A stretch of DNA of 64,000 nt from Planctomycetaceae bacterium (GTDB lineage: Bacteria; Planctomycetota; Phycisphaerae; Phycisphaerales; SM1A02). A program made the translations under genes and the position numbers. Below, in pieces: positions 42,432-50,460 of the stretch (the stretch's first letter is position 1; every line of letters starts with the position of its first letter). The stretch lies in assembly GCA_947490615.1 (NCBI GenBank), contig CANLHK010000005.1:1-64000 (forward strand). The letters run 5' to 3'. The notes under the pieces are model-generated. The model was not told the DNA's origin. It ran no database searches and saw only the letters and a program-made list of their open reading frames with translations.

Positions 42432-43481
42432 ATGCTCGCTGTCCTGTTGGTTGCTGCACTCTCACTCGCGCCTCTCGTGGCGGAGCCGCGCGCCGTTGCG
42501 CCGTTTGATCATGTGGTCGTCATCAGCGTGGACGGTCTGCGTCCCGACATCCTCGAGGGGCCGTCGCTTGCGAGCCTTCCCAATTTCGCGCGCCTGCTTC
42601 GCGGTCCGCACACACTGAACGCGCGCACCGACTCGCAGCACACCAACACGCTCCCCAATCACATTTCCATGGCGACGGGCCGACCCGTGCACGGCCCCTA
42701 TGGACACTGTTGGACTGGCAACACCGATCCGCCAAGTGCGGCGGCTGGCGGAACGCTCCACATCAACAAAGGCGCGTACATCACGAGCATGTTCGATGTG
42801 GCGCACGACGCTGGACTCTCCACCGCACTCGCCACCACGAAGACCAAGTTCTGGATCTTCGAGCAGAGCTACTGCTGGGCTGCGGGAGCTCCCGACACGA
42901 CGCCGCCCGACAACGGCAACGCCAAGATCGATTTCGTGACCTTCTCGGAACAAACCCGTGAGCTTGCGGGCGCCGTCGCGGATCGGCTGCGTCGCGCCTC
43001 GACCCGCACCCTCGACTTCGTGCATCTCGCCGCGCCCGATGTCGCGGGGCATGGATACGACTGGACGCTCGCGCCAGGCTCGCCCTATGTGGCGTCGGTG
43101 GGTGAGGTCGACCGCGCGCTCGGGACGCTCTTTCAGGCGATTGACGCCGACGCCGAGCTGCGCGGCCATACCGCGATCATCCTGACCAGCGACCACGGCG
43201 GCGGCGTCCCTCGAAAGACCCACACCGACATCACCTGCCCGCTCAACTTCCGAATCCCCTTCATCGTTTGGCTCGGTGATCAAGCCGCGTCGACCGATCT
43301 CTACGCGATCAATCCGACGCGCGCGCGACTTGAAAGCGAGCAAATCGGCGAGCGCGACGCGGAATTCCAGCCGATTCGTAATGGTGATGCGGCCAACGCT
43401 GCGCTGCAGTTGTTGGGCCTGCCGACGATCGCAGGATCGTTTTATGGGGTGAAGGCGCCTCTGCAGATTGTGGCGCCGTGA
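42432..43481 (+). CDS. Exported alkaline-phosphatase-superfamily phosphodiesterase
   Basis: Start at the ATG at 42432, giving 349 residues with a signal peptide (AVLLVAALSLAPLVA). Superfamily metal-site motifs are all visible: VVVISVDGLRPD, HTNTLPNHISMATGRP (nucleophilic Thr), HLAAPDVAGHGYDW and ILTSDHGGG, then a His in RKTHTD. The pattern is that of type I phosphodiesterase/nucleotide pyrophosphatase-like enzymes, which cleave phosphodiesters or phosphonates outside the cytoplasm with two zinc ions. It starts 35 bases after the hydroxyacid oxidase stop on the same strand. A strong terminator lies about 100 bases downstream. Confidence 0.88.
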   Translation: MLAVLLVAALSLAPLVAEPRAVAPFDHVVVISVDGLRPDILEGPSLASLPNFARLLRGPHTLNARTDSQHTNTLPNHISMATGRPVHGPYGHCWTGNTDPPSAAAGGTLHINKGAYITSMFDVAHDAGLSTALATTKTKFWIFEQSYCWAAGAPDTTPPDNGNAKIDFVTFSEQTRELAGAVADRLRRASTRTLDFVHLAAPDVAGHGYDWTLAPGSPYVASVGEVDRALGTLFQAIDADAELRGHTAIILTSDHGGGVPRKTHTDITCPLNFRIPFIVWLGDQAASTDLYAINPTRARLESEQIGERDAEFQPIRNGDAANAALQLLGLPTIAGSFYGVKAPLQIVAP

Positions 43482-43519
43482 GCCCTCCAAACCAATCAGA
43501 GATTTCTTTGCGCGTGATG

Positions 43520-43640
43520 TATCTCACGCTTGAGCAACGGTTTCCTTGAACTGAGCACTCGCACCTCTGGTGCTCCAAGACGCGACAGGCCGCTGGCTTG
43601 GCCCTTCAAAGGACTATGCCAGCGGCCTGCGTCTTTTTTC
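43520..43640 (+). ncRNA. Candidate small RNA / structured element, copy 1
   Basis: In the 521-base gap after the phosphodiesterase, this element has TATCT (43520-43524, possible -10), exactly 25 bases, then ACTGAGCA (43550-43557). A 6-bp hairpin GAGCAC...GTGCTC follows (43553-43575). It ends in a long GC-rich hairpin with a 20-base loop and six T's. The same order and the same 25-base spacing recur at 43689-43838, with a similar hairpin loop. The TATCT lies in a further inverted repeat, GCGTGA-TGTATC-TCACGC (43512-43529). A processed 3' UTR of the upstream gene is the main alternative. No -35 box is convincing. Confidence 0.4.
43579..43639 (+). terminator. Strong Rho-independent terminator
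   Basis: GACGC-(GAC bulge)-AGGCCGCTGGC (43579-43597) pairs with GCCAGCGGCCTGCGTC (43618-43633) and is followed by TTTTTT. It ends the phosphodiesterase transcript and/or the candidate RNA. The loop TTGGCCCTTCAAAGGACTAT resembles the loop of the hairpin at 43779-43833. Confidence 0.88.
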
Positions 43641-43688
43641 CCTCGCGTGCGGGGTCCGACCTCCTGCGGGCGAATGCAGTCCATCTCG

Positions 43689-43838
43689 TATCTGGAGCCA
43701 CTGTTCCGACTCCTAGGCACTGAGCATGCGTGCTCGCCATGAGACTCGGACCTGCGACACGCCACGAGATTCAGTAACGCGCGCGGGCCGTAGGCTAGGA
43801 CCCCGGAAGGACTTACGCCAACGGCCCGCGCGCTTCTT
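43689..43838 (+). ncRNA. Candidate small RNA / structured element, copy 2
   Basis: It repeats the plan of copy 1: TATCT (43689-43693), 25 bases, ACTGAGCA (43719-43726), and a small hairpin GAGCA-TGCG-TGCTC (43722-43735). After an extra 27 bases or so comes a 13-bp perfect stem GCGCGCGGGCCGT/ACGGCCCGCGCGC (43779-43791, 43821-43833) ending TTCTT. Inside the loop, TAGGACCCCGGAAGGACTTAC parallels copy 1 (shared pattern T-GG-CCC...AAGGACT), and a GGC/GCC pair extends the helix past an A-A mismatch. The similarity points to duplicated RNA genes rather than two unrelated terminators. Expression is unproven. Confidence 0.4.
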
Positions 43839-43892
43839 ATCGCGTCCGCTGTTTCCATCGACCCGCAAACGCGGAAAGACCGTGTGGTCGAC

Positions 43893-43920
43893 TTGGACAC
43901 CTTGAAAGCCGTGCTACATT
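43893..43920 (+). promoter_or_regulatory. Sigma-70-type promoter for a PEP-CTERM-like gene
   Basis: TTGGAC (43893-43898) and TACATT (43915-43920) are 16 bases apart. Transcription would begin near 43927, giving a leader of about 75 bases that carries two hairpins before the ATG at 44003. Confidence 0.5.
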
Positions 43921-43926
43921 TGCGGC

Positions 43927-44002
43927 CTAAGGGGATGGTCGCGAGACCATCGAGGTAGGGACGACGAGCGGGAACTCGTCGGGAAAAAAGGGAGTCTTCA
44001 AA
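43927..44002 (+). promoter_or_regulatory. Structured 5' leader with two hairpins
   Basis: Hairpin 1 is GATGGTC-GCGA-GACCATC (43934-43951), a perfect 7-bp stem with a GNRA tetraloop. Hairpin 2 is CGACGAG-CGGGAA-CTCGTCG (43962-43981), a perfect 7-bp stem. They are joined by AGGTAGGGA, and the region up to the ATG holds an A6 tract and a GGGAG ribosome-binding site. The layout could stabilise the mRNA or act as a cis-regulatory element. It matches no riboswitch class I know. Confidence 0.45.
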
Positions 44003-44650
44003 ATGCGTTCTTTCTTTTGCGCAGCCGCGCTGACGGCTGTGGTGCTTGCATCTGCACAGGATGCGAGCGCGGGGTTTGTTCTTCAGTCGTCCTCGCGAGA
44101 GGTCAGCGTTACTGCTGGCGGCTCGGTCGTCGACTCCGAGTCCAATGCGGGCTTCGGTCCTTGGTTCGGTTCTGCGAGCAGCAACACTGCCTCGTACACC
44201 GCACTTGCCACGCAAGGCTCTGGCCTCTCCTACTCGGAGATGACCTTTGTCGGTGCCGCGCAGCTTGAGGTCCTTGCCGTCGCAGGGATCGCAGCGCAAA
44301 GCAGTGCGTCGGTCTCGTTCCTTGCGGACTCGAATGAGTCCATCGCTTGGATCGCTGATCTGTGGCGCGAATCACTGGGCGCGGGCAACACCGCGGCCAT
44401 CGCGCTCTCAGTGTTCGATGTCACCGCCAACAGCGTGGTGCTCGCCTTCACTGGCCCGTCGCTCGGTTCAGGTTCGTTCGACATCGTCGCTGGTCACGCG
44501 TACCGCCTCGACCTCGCTGCGCTGACGACTGCCAATGGGCCAGTCAACGCGCTTGCGAATTACAACGTTGGTTTCTTCTCGACGGTCCCGACTCCGGGCG
44601 CCGTTGCTCTGCTCGGACTCGTGGGCCTGACTGCCCGCCGTCGCCGCTGA
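44003..44650 (+). CDS. PEP-CTERM-like sorted exported protein
   Basis: Protein of 215 residues, with a GGGAG ribosome-binding site about 8 bases before the ATG. The signal peptide is FFCAAALTAVVLASAQDASA. The mature part is an all-beta, Ser/Ala-rich domain (SVTAGGSVVDSESNAGFG, SASVSFLADSNESIAWIADL, NTAAIALSVFDVTANSVVL) with no Cys and no catalytic motif. The C-terminus is TVPTPGAVALLGLVGLTARRRR, the same sorting-tail variant as the genes at 12962 and 15458. It is probably highly transcribed: it has the best promoter and leader in the window and a strong terminator at 44719. Extracellular-matrix role inferred. Confidence 0.8.
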   Translation: MRSFFCAAALTAVVLASAQDASAGFVLQSSSREVSVTAGGSVVDSESNAGFGPWFGSASSNTASYTALATQGSGLSYSEMTFVGAAQLEVLAVAGIAAQSSASVSFLADSNESIAWIADLWRESLGAGNTAAIALSVFDVTANSVVLAFTGPSLGSGSFDIVAGHAYRLDLAALTTANGPVNALANYNVGFFSTVPTPGAVALLGLVGLTARRRR

Positions 44651-44718
44651 TTGCACAACACAACTTCGCGTCGAGCGTCCGCCGAAACGTGGTCGGACCC
44701 CTTGGCGCTACGAAAACA

Positions 44719-44752
44719 GACACGCGCGCGGTCCATCGGCCGCGCGCGTGTC
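44719..44752. terminator. Bidirectional terminator between convergent genes
   Basis: GACACGCGCGCGG (44719-44731) and CCGCGCGCGTGTC (44740-44752) form a perfect 13-bp stem with an 8-base loop. Plus-strand tail: GTTGTTTC; minus-strand tail: TGTTTTCG. It sits between the stops at 44650 (+) and 44770 (-) and can serve both. Confidence 0.85.
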
Positions 44753-44769
44753 GTTGTTTCAGGCACAGA

Positions 44770-45978
44770 TCATCCGGGACCGTTGGCGCGGAAGCGATGG
44801 ACCATCGAGTGCGAGTAGGTCTCGCCAGGCTTCAACACGACATTCGGCCAGCCCGCCTTGCCCTGCTTGTTGATCGAGTCAGGAAACGCCTGCGTCTCAA
44901 GGCAGAGCGCGCCGTTCTTCTGATAGACCGCGCCGTCCTTTCCAGGGATGCCGTCGAGGAAGTTCCCTGTGTAGAACTGAATGCCTGGCTGGTTCGACCA
45001 GACCTCCATGGTGCGGCCTGACTTCGGCTCGTGCAGAATCGCGGAGAGCCACATCCGATCGCCGACAGGCGTCTTGTCGAGGACAAAGTTGTGGTCGTAG
45101 CCGCCTGGATCGTCTTTGGTGGCGGGCAACTTCGCGAAGTCCTGGCCAATCGCCTTCATGATGGTGAAGTCGAGTGGAGTGCCTGCAACGGGCGCGATGG
45201 CACCTGTGGTGATCAGCGTCGCGTCGACGGGCGTGTAGTTCCTCGCGTTGATCTGCAACATGTGCCCGAGGATGTCGCCCGAGCCGTGGCCCGCGAGATT
45301 CCAGTAGGTGTGGTGCGCGAGATTCACGCAGGTCGGCGCGTCGGTGGTGGCCGACATCTGCACGACGAGTTCATCCATCTGGCTCAGCGTGTAGACGACC
45401 TTCACATCGACATTGCCGGGGTAGCCTTCTTCGCCGTCCTTGGAGCGATAGGTAAAGGTGACTGAAGGGCCGCGCGCGGTCATCGCCGACTCGCCATTCC
45501 AAACCACCTTGTCGAATCCCTTGGTGCCGCCGTGCAGATGGTTGGGCGCGTTGTTGGTCGCGAGCGTGTACTCCTTGCCGTCGAGTGTGAACTTGCCCAA
45601 CGCGATGCGATTGGCGCAGCGACCCGCGGTGCAACCGAAGTACTGGGTGCGCTCGACATACTCCTTCACGCTCGATCGACCAAGCACGACATCCGAGTAG
45701 ACGCTCTTGGCATCAGCGACCTTGAGCGAGACCACGATCGTGCCGTAGTCGGTGATCTCCGCTTCCATCCCCTTGCCGTTGCGAAGCGTCCAGAGATGCA
45801 CGGGCTTGCCGTCCACCTCGCCCCACTCCTTCTTGGTGATGGTGCCGAGCGGCAGCTTTTCATCGGCCTTTCCCTGTGCAGTGGGAGGAGGCACAATCGA
45901 ACTGGCGAACGCGACCGCCGCGAGTGCCAGCGGAACAGCGAGTGAGAGTGTCGAGGGGAAGTGCAAGATGGACTCCAA
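44770..45978 (-). CDS. galM: Exported aldose 1-epimerase (galactose mutarotase)
   Basis: Protein of 402 residues with a signal peptide (LSLAVPLALAAVAFASS), so it acts outside the cytoplasm. Family segments: ITDYGTIVVSLKVAD, DVVLGRSSVKEY, GRCANRIALGKFTLDGKEY, ATNNAPNHLHGGTKGFDKV (the catalytic His in NHLHGG), LAHHTYWNLAGHGSGDILGH and GYDHNFVLDK with an acidic region near the end (LCLETQAFPDSINK, catalytic Glu). It interconverts alpha and beta anomers of aldoses such as galactose or glucose. As the last gene of the ABC-transporter run (27-base gap), it probably prepares the correct anomer of the sugar taken up. Confidence 0.93.
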   Translation of the reverse strand: MESILHFPSTLSLAVPLALAAVAFASSIVPPPTAQGKADEKLPLGTITKKEWGEVDGKPVHLWTLRNGKGMEAEITDYGTIVVSLKVADAKSVYSDVVLGRSSVKEYVERTQYFGCTAGRCANRIALGKFTLDGKEYTLATNNAPNHLHGGTKGFDKVVWNGESAMTARGPSVTFTYRSKDGEEGYPGNVDVKVVYTLSQMDELVVQMSATTDAPTCVNLAHHTYWNLAGHGSGDILGHMLQINARNYTPVDATLITTGAIAPVAGTPLDFTIMKAIGQDFAKLPATKDDPGGYDHNFVLDKTPVGDRMWLSAILHEPKSGRTMEVWSNQPGIQFYTGNFLDGIPGKDGAVYQKNGALCLETQAFPDSINKQGKAGWPNVVLKPGETYSHSMVHRFRANGPG

Positions 45979-46005
45979 AAGAACGGTGCGAAAAACGAGA
46001 TCAGA

Positions 46006-46995
46006 TCAATGAGACGCCGCTGCCCCGACGCGTTCAAGCCGACGCGCAGCGAAGCGTCGGATCAATTCGTCCGCGGCGACTCCAATCAGGAGGACCGCGC
46101 CAACGACGGCGAACTCGATCTGTGACGAGAACCCCGCAAGCGTGATGGTGTTCTGCAAGACACGCAGTGTCGCGACGCCAAACAGGACACCGACGATGCT
46201 TGCTTCGCCGCCGCGCAAACTGCAACCACCAAGGACCGCGGCGGCAATCGCGTAGAGCTCGTAGAAGTTTCCGAAGTCCGATGGCTGCGCGCTGCCGATG
46301 TCAAAGATAAAGAGCATCCCGCCAAAGCCTGCGAGCAGACTGCACGCGACATACGAGAGCGTGATGAGCCGCGCGGTCGGCACACCCGAGTAGCGCGCGG
46401 CGCTTTCGTTCCGTCCTGTTGCCAAGAGCCAGCGTCCCCACACGGTGCGCGAAAGAAAAAGCCCGATCACCGTGGCAAGCACAACCATGGGAATCACCGT
46501 CGCAGGGAGGCGATAGTCGGTGAGTCCAGGAATGGTGAACTTCGCCAACGCGATGGCGCGCACATCATCGAACTCACCTGCGAAACCCTGCGACTGGTCG
46601 CCCGTCATCCACCGCGCGATGCCGCGATAGAGCAGCAATCCGCAGAGCGTCACGAGGAACGGTTGCAGCTTGAGGCGCGTAATGAGAAGTCCATGGCAGA
46701 GTCCGATGAACGCGGCAATCGCGAGCACCGTCGGGATCGCCTGCCACGGCGTCCACTCTTTCTCGATGAGCAACCACGGCGTCATGATGCCTGAGAGACA
46801 GACAACCGAACCAATCGAGAGATCGATGCCGCCCGTCACGATGACTAAGGTCGCGCCGAGAGCGAGAATCGAATAGAGCGCCGTCCGCGTCGTGAGCTGC
46901 ATCAGATTGATGCCCGACAGGAAGTTCTCCGCGAAGAACGCGCTGTAGATCAGGATCACCACGAAGATGCCAATGATGCCAAGCGCGCGCTTCAT
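46006..46995 (-). CDS. Sugar ABC transporter permease (RbsC type)
   Basis: Protein of 329 residues with eight to ten membrane helices and the family hallmarks ILALGATLVIVTGGIDLSIG and LCHGLLITRLKLQPFLVTL. Further segments are GVPTARLITLSYVACSLLAG and, near the end, AVLGGCSLRGGEASIVGVLF followed by LGGxS-type loops. It forms the membrane channel of a CUT2-type (ribose, xylose, galactose, autoinducer-2) importer with the ATPase upstream, whose stop overlaps this start (ATGA). Only one permease gene is present, as expected for a homodimeric channel. Strong family call; sugar unknown. Confidence 0.93.
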   Translation of the reverse strand: MKRALGIIGIFVVILIYSAFFAENFLSGINLMQLTTRTALYSILALGATLVIVTGGIDLSIGSVVCLSGIMTPWLLIEKEWTPWQAIPTVLAIAAFIGLCHGLLITRLKLQPFLVTLCGLLLYRGIARWMTGDQSQGFAGEFDDVRAIALAKFTIPGLTDYRLPATVIPMVVLATVIGLFLSRTVWGRWLLATGRNESAARYSGVPTARLITLSYVACSLLAGFGGMLFIFDIGSAQPSDFGNFYELYAIAAAVLGGCSLRGGEASIVGVLFGVATLRVLQNTITLAGFSSQIEFAVVGAVLLIGVAADELIRRFAARRLERVGAAASH

Positions 46996-48521
46996 GCGTG
47001 GGTTCCTTCGACGGCTCGACCGCCCGTCGCGAGGTGCATGATGGCAAGTTCAGTGGCCTCATGTGCCAACAACTCGCCCACGATCGCGCCCTCATGCATG
47101 ACGAGGATCCGATCGGCCAGCAGCAGCACCTCTTCGAGCTCACTCGACGCGAAGAGGACGGCACTTCCTGTGTCGGCGAGTCGACGCACCTCGGCGTGAA
47201 TCTCCGCGCGCGCTCCGACATCGACGCCGCGCGTTGGCTCATCGAGTAACAAGACCGACGGATCCACCGCAAGCCATCGCCCGATCACCGCCTTCTGCTG
47301 GTTGCCGCCCGAGAGCGTCTGCACGCGGCGCGACGGTTGCGCAGGACGCAACTGCATCCGCGCCACCAGGCGTCCGACCAGCCCTGTTTCGCCGCGGGTA
47401 TCGACGAGCCGCGAGCGGCTGTTTCGATCAATCCACGCCAGCGACAGGTTCATCGCCACAGGATCTTCGAGAAAGAGCCCGTGCCGCGCGCGATCCTCAG
47501 GAACCACCGAAACGCCGCGTCGAACTCGCGCAAACGCATCGCCGACGAGTTCGGCGCCGTCGAGTTGCACGCGACCTTCGTGGCGCGTCACGCCCGCGAT
47601 CGCCTCGAGTAACTCCGTACGGCCCGCACCGACGAGTCCCGCGAGGCCAACGATTTCGCCCGCGCGCACCTGCAACGACACCGCTCTGCGCCGTCGATGC
47701 GCTCCGACCACGCCGTCGACCGCAAGTCGAACTTGCGCCGACTCGCGCCTCTCACGGCGCTCTGCCGTCGCGAGCGAACGACCGACCATCAGTTGCTCGA
47801 GCAGCGCGCGGTCAAAGGCACCGCGCTTGAGTTCGCCAGTCTTTCGACCGTCGCGCAACACCACGACCGAGTCTGCGATGCGCAAGACCTCGTCAAGGTG
47901 ATGCGACACAAACACCACGGCCACACCGTCGCGGCGCAGCTCATCCATGATCTCAAGGAGTCGATCGGTCTCCCGAGCGGTGAGGCTCGAAGTCGGCTCG
48001 TCGAGAATCACCACGCGCGACTGCGTTGAGAGCGCTTTGGCGATCTCGACGAGTTGCCGTTGCGCAATGGGAAGCGTTCCGCAGAGCGTCGAAGGATCGA
48101 TGGAAAGTCCGACGCGCGTGAGCCACTGCCGCGCCTCGTCTCGCATCCGCGTGCGGTCAAGCCAACCAAAGCGTGAGGGTTCACGACCAAGAAAGATCGA
48201 GCCCGCGACATCGAGGTTTTCAGCCAGGTTCAGTTCCTGGTGCACCAGCGCGATGCCCGCGCGCGTCGCGTCGCGCGCGCCATCGAGCTCCACCGCGTGC
48301 AGCGCGCCCTTGGCGTCCGCGACTTCGAGCCTGCCTTCGCTTGGCTGCACGACTCCCGAAAGAATCTTGAGCAGCGTCGACTTGCCCGCGCCGTTTTCAC
48401 CCACGATCGCCAGCACTTCGCCGCCGCGCACTTCCACATCGATCTCCGCAAGCGCCGTGACGCCTGCGTATCGACGACCGACGCCGCACACGCGCAGAAG
48501 AGTTGGGTGTTCAGAACGCAT
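46992..48521 (-). CDS. Sugar ABC transporter ATPase with two nucleotide-binding domains (RbsA type)
   Basis: Protein of 509 residues, the usual length for the double-ATPase of CUT2 importers. Domain 1 has Walker A GENGAGKST, signature LPIAQRQLVEIAKAL (degenerate, as in RbsA) and Walker B VVILDEPTSSLT. Domain 2 has the characteristic substituted Walker A GLVGAGRTE, then signature LSGGNQQKAVIGRWL and Walker B VLLLDEPTRGVDVGA. One of the two sites is thus expected to be weakly hydrolytic, as in relatives. It powers import through the permease encoded by the overlapping next gene. The start is 27 bases after the binding-protein gene. Confidence 0.95.
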   Translation of the reverse strand: MRSEHPTLLRVCGVGRRYAGVTALAEIDVEVRGGEVLAIVGENGAGKSTLLKILSGVVQPSEGRLEVADAKGALHAVELDGARDATRAGIALVHQELNLAENLDVAGSIFLGREPSRFGWLDRTRMRDEARQWLTRVGLSIDPSTLCGTLPIAQRQLVEIAKALSTQSRVVILDEPTSSLTARETDRLLEIMDELRRDGVAVVFVSHHLDEVLRIADSVVVLRDGRKTGELKRGAFDRALLEQLMVGRSLATAERRERRESAQVRLAVDGVVGAHRRRRAVSLQVRAGEIVGLAGLVGAGRTELLEAIAGVTRHEGRVQLDGAELVGDAFARVRRGVSVVPEDRARHGLFLEDPVAMNLSLAWIDRNSRSRLVDTRGETGLVGRLVARMQLRPAQPSRRVQTLSGGNQQKAVIGRWLAVDPSVLLLDEPTRGVDVGARAEIHAEVRRLADTGSAVLFASSELEEVLLLADRILVMHEGAIVGELLAHEATELAIMHLATGGRAVEGTHA

Positions 48522-48548
48522 GCGGAGGAGGCGAGGTTGGCTAGAGCC

Positions 48549-49640
48549 TTACTTCGCGTCCTTGCCCGCCTTGATCTTGGCCTTGAGGTCCTTCCAGAAC
48601 GCCTCGGCGTTCTCCTTTTTGATGACCTTCGCGGGGATGCTGATGATGCCGTTGGCAGGCACCAACGACATGTCACCCTTGCAGAAAGCATTGAGGACCT
48701 TGACGCTCTCGAAGCCGTAGCCGTAAGGGTCTTGGACGACCGTGCCGAGCACGAAGCCTTCCTTGATCGCGGCGATGACATCCGCACCTTCATCAAAGGC
48801 CGCGAGCTGCACCTTGCCCTGCTTGTTGTTCTGCTTGATGACCTCGACGGCGAGCGTCGAGTTGTATTCAAACAACCCAGTCACCAGCGCGAGGTCGGGA
48901 TTCTTGATCATCACATCTTCGATGTTCGCCTTGGCCTTGGCGCGGTCGAACGAATCCGTCCAGGTTCCGACGATGGTGTAGCCCGCCTCATTGATGACGG
49001 TGTTGGGCTCGTCGTAACGGGTCGCATCGGGTGTGCGACCGAGCAAGCCGTCGATGAACCCCTGACGGCGACGCTTGGCGTTGTCCTGCTCGAGGCGACC
49101 GATGAAGATCGCCACCTTGCCGCCCTTGCAGCCTTCGCGACCGAGCTTGCCGCAGAGCAGGCCCGCGTCGTAGTTGTCCATGCCGATGTAGCACAGGCGT
49201 GGAGCCTTCGGCGCATCCGAGTCGTTGGTGATGAGCAACGCCTTCTCCGCCACCATGCTGAGCACTTCAGCCTGGTTGGTCGGATCAATCGGGCTCACCG
49301 AGATGCCGTCGATCCCCTTGATGACAAGATCTTCGAGCATGCGCTTCTGATCACCGAGTCCGCCGCCAGGAAACTCGACGGTGACATCGCAGTCGATCTC
49401 CTTCGACTTGCCCGCGGCGATCGCGCCCGCCTTGGCGATGGTCCAGAAGTCGGCGACACCGTTGGAAACAAACGCAACATGCGGGCGCTTCTTGGGCGCG
49501 GCTTTGTACGCAGCGATGCGCTCCTTCTGCAACGCGATGAGATCGCCCGCGACCGGGTTTGTGGCGGAACTCGCGGCGAACCCAAATCCAAGAGTCGAAC
49601 CAAGCACGGTGAGCGCGGCGAGAGAAATCAGCTTGTTCAT
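48549..49640 (-). CDS. Periplasmic sugar-binding protein (RbsB type)
   Basis: Protein of 363 residues with a signal peptide (LISLAALTVLGSTLGFGFAA). It has the two-lobe periplasmic binding fold of the LacI/RbsB group: HVAFVSNGVADFWTIAKAGA, GDQKRMLEDLVIKGIDGISV and SPIDPTNQAEVLSMVAEKAL. Further segments are LITNDSDAPKAPRLCYIGMD, GKVAIFIGRLEQDNAKRRRQ, ALVTGLFEYNSTLAVEVIKQ and FDEGADVIAAIKEGFVLGTV. It captures a sugar and delivers it to the transporter encoded downstream. Ligand-contact aromatics (FW) and Asp/Asn residues (NDSD, FDEG) are in the usual places but do not identify the sugar. Gene order (binding protein, ATPase, permease) is classical. Confidence 0.93.
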   Translation of the reverse strand: MNKLISLAALTVLGSTLGFGFAASSATNPVAGDLIALQKERIAAYKAAPKKRPHVAFVSNGVADFWTIAKAGAIAAGKSKEIDCDVTVEFPGGGLGDQKRMLEDLVIKGIDGISVSPIDPTNQAEVLSMVAEKALLITNDSDAPKAPRLCYIGMDNYDAGLLCGKLGREGCKGGKVAIFIGRLEQDNAKRRRQGFIDGLLGRTPDATRYDEPNTVINEAGYTIVGTWTDSFDRAKAKANIEDVMIKNPDLALVTGLFEYNSTLAVEVIKQNNKQGKVQLAAFDEGADVIAAIKEGFVLGTVVQDPYGYGFESVKVLNAFCKGDMSLVPANGIISIPAKVIKKENAEAFWKDLKAKIKAGKDAK

Positions 49641-49670
49641 AGTGGGTTCCTATCGATTCGTGCGACTCGG

Positions 49671-50435
49671 TCAACCGACCGTCATGCCGCCGTTCACATG
49701 GATGTCCTGACCAGTCACGAAAGACGATGCATCGCTCGCGAGGTAGACGATCGTTCCCGCGACATCCCCAGGCACGCCCCAGCGATCCATGGGAATGAGA
49801 CGGCGATACGCCTCCTTCTCGTGCTCGGGATCGTTGGCGTGTCGCTCGACAGGGATCCAACCTGGCGCGAGCATGTTCACGGTGATGCCATACGGCGCGA
49901 GCTCGCCAGCCATGGAGCGCGACCAACCGATCTGCGCACCCTTGGCCGCGACATACGCCGAGAAGGGCGAGACGCCGCGGTTGAAGACTTCACTCGTGAG
50001 ATTGATGATGCGTCCCCAGCGCTGCTTCTTCATGTGCGGCAAGGCTGCACGAGTGAGCAGGTACGGACTGCGCACGAAGTAGTCGAGCATCGACTGGTAG
50101 AACGCCCAGTCGTACTCCTCGATGGTGCGCAGCGGTTGGTCGGGTGTTGCGCTCACTACGACGATGTCGACAGGACCAAGTTGCGCAGCGATCTCCGCGT
50201 TCATGCGGTTGACCTCGGCCTCGTCGATGACGCTGGCGCGGAAGAGTCCGCCTTCGAATCCCTCAGCCTTGTACTCGGCAAAGGTCCGCTCGGCAGTCTC
50301 TTGACTGTTGCGATAGTTGAAGGCGACTTTCGCGCCCGCAGAACCAAGCGCGAACGCCATGGCTCGGCCGAGTCCTCGTGAAGAACCTGTGACGAGCGCC
50401 ACCTTGCCATCGAGTCGGAAATTCGGAGCGTGCAT
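49671..50435 (-). CDS. Short-chain dehydrogenase/reductase (SDR)
   Basis: Protein of 254 residues, a classical SDR: cofactor loop TGSSRGLGRA (16-25), NxxQ-like VSATPDQ in place of NNAG, the catalytic region LTSEVFNRGVSPFSAYVAAK (Ser, then Tyr-x-x-x-Lys), and the C-terminal DHIHVNGG-like DIHVNGGMTVG. It reduces or oxidises an alcohol/ketone with NAD(P)H in the cytoplasm. In the operon it sits directly before the sugar transporter (30-base gap), suggesting oxidation or reduction of the imported sugar or its acid. The specific substrate is unknown; similar proteins are often called gluconate or glucose dehydrogenase-like without proof. Confidence 0.92.
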   Translation of the reverse strand: MHAPNFRLDGKVALVTGSSRGLGRAMAFALGSAGAKVAFNYRNSQETAERTFAEYKAEGFEGGLFRASVIDEAEVNRMNAEIAAQLGPVDIVVVSATPDQPLRTIEEYDWAFYQSMLDYFVRSPYLLTRAALPHMKKQRWGRIINLTSEVFNRGVSPFSAYVAAKGAQIGWSRSMAGELAPYGITVNMLAPGWIPVERHANDPEHEKEAYRRLIPMDRWGVPGDVAGTIVYLASDASSFVTGQDIHVNGGMTVG

Positions 50436-50460
50436 GGGCGGGGCATCCTACAGGGAGGCC

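Noticed and set aside
43934-43981. Guanidine-II (mini-ykkC) riboswitch, suggested by two adjacent hairpins
   Set aside because: That class needs ACGR loops in both hairpins; here the loops are GCGA and CGGGAA, and the downstream gene is not a transporter of that regulon.
43496-44299. Minus-strand frame of 267 codons covering the non-coding gap
   Set aside because: It crosses two strong hairpins, a promoter and the start of a plus-strand PEP-CTERM-like gene; no domain and no export signal.
48240-50381. Plus-strand frame of 713 codons
   Set aside because: It runs antisense to the RbsB-like gene, most of the SDR gene and the start of the RbsA-like gene, and its product has no recognisable domain.
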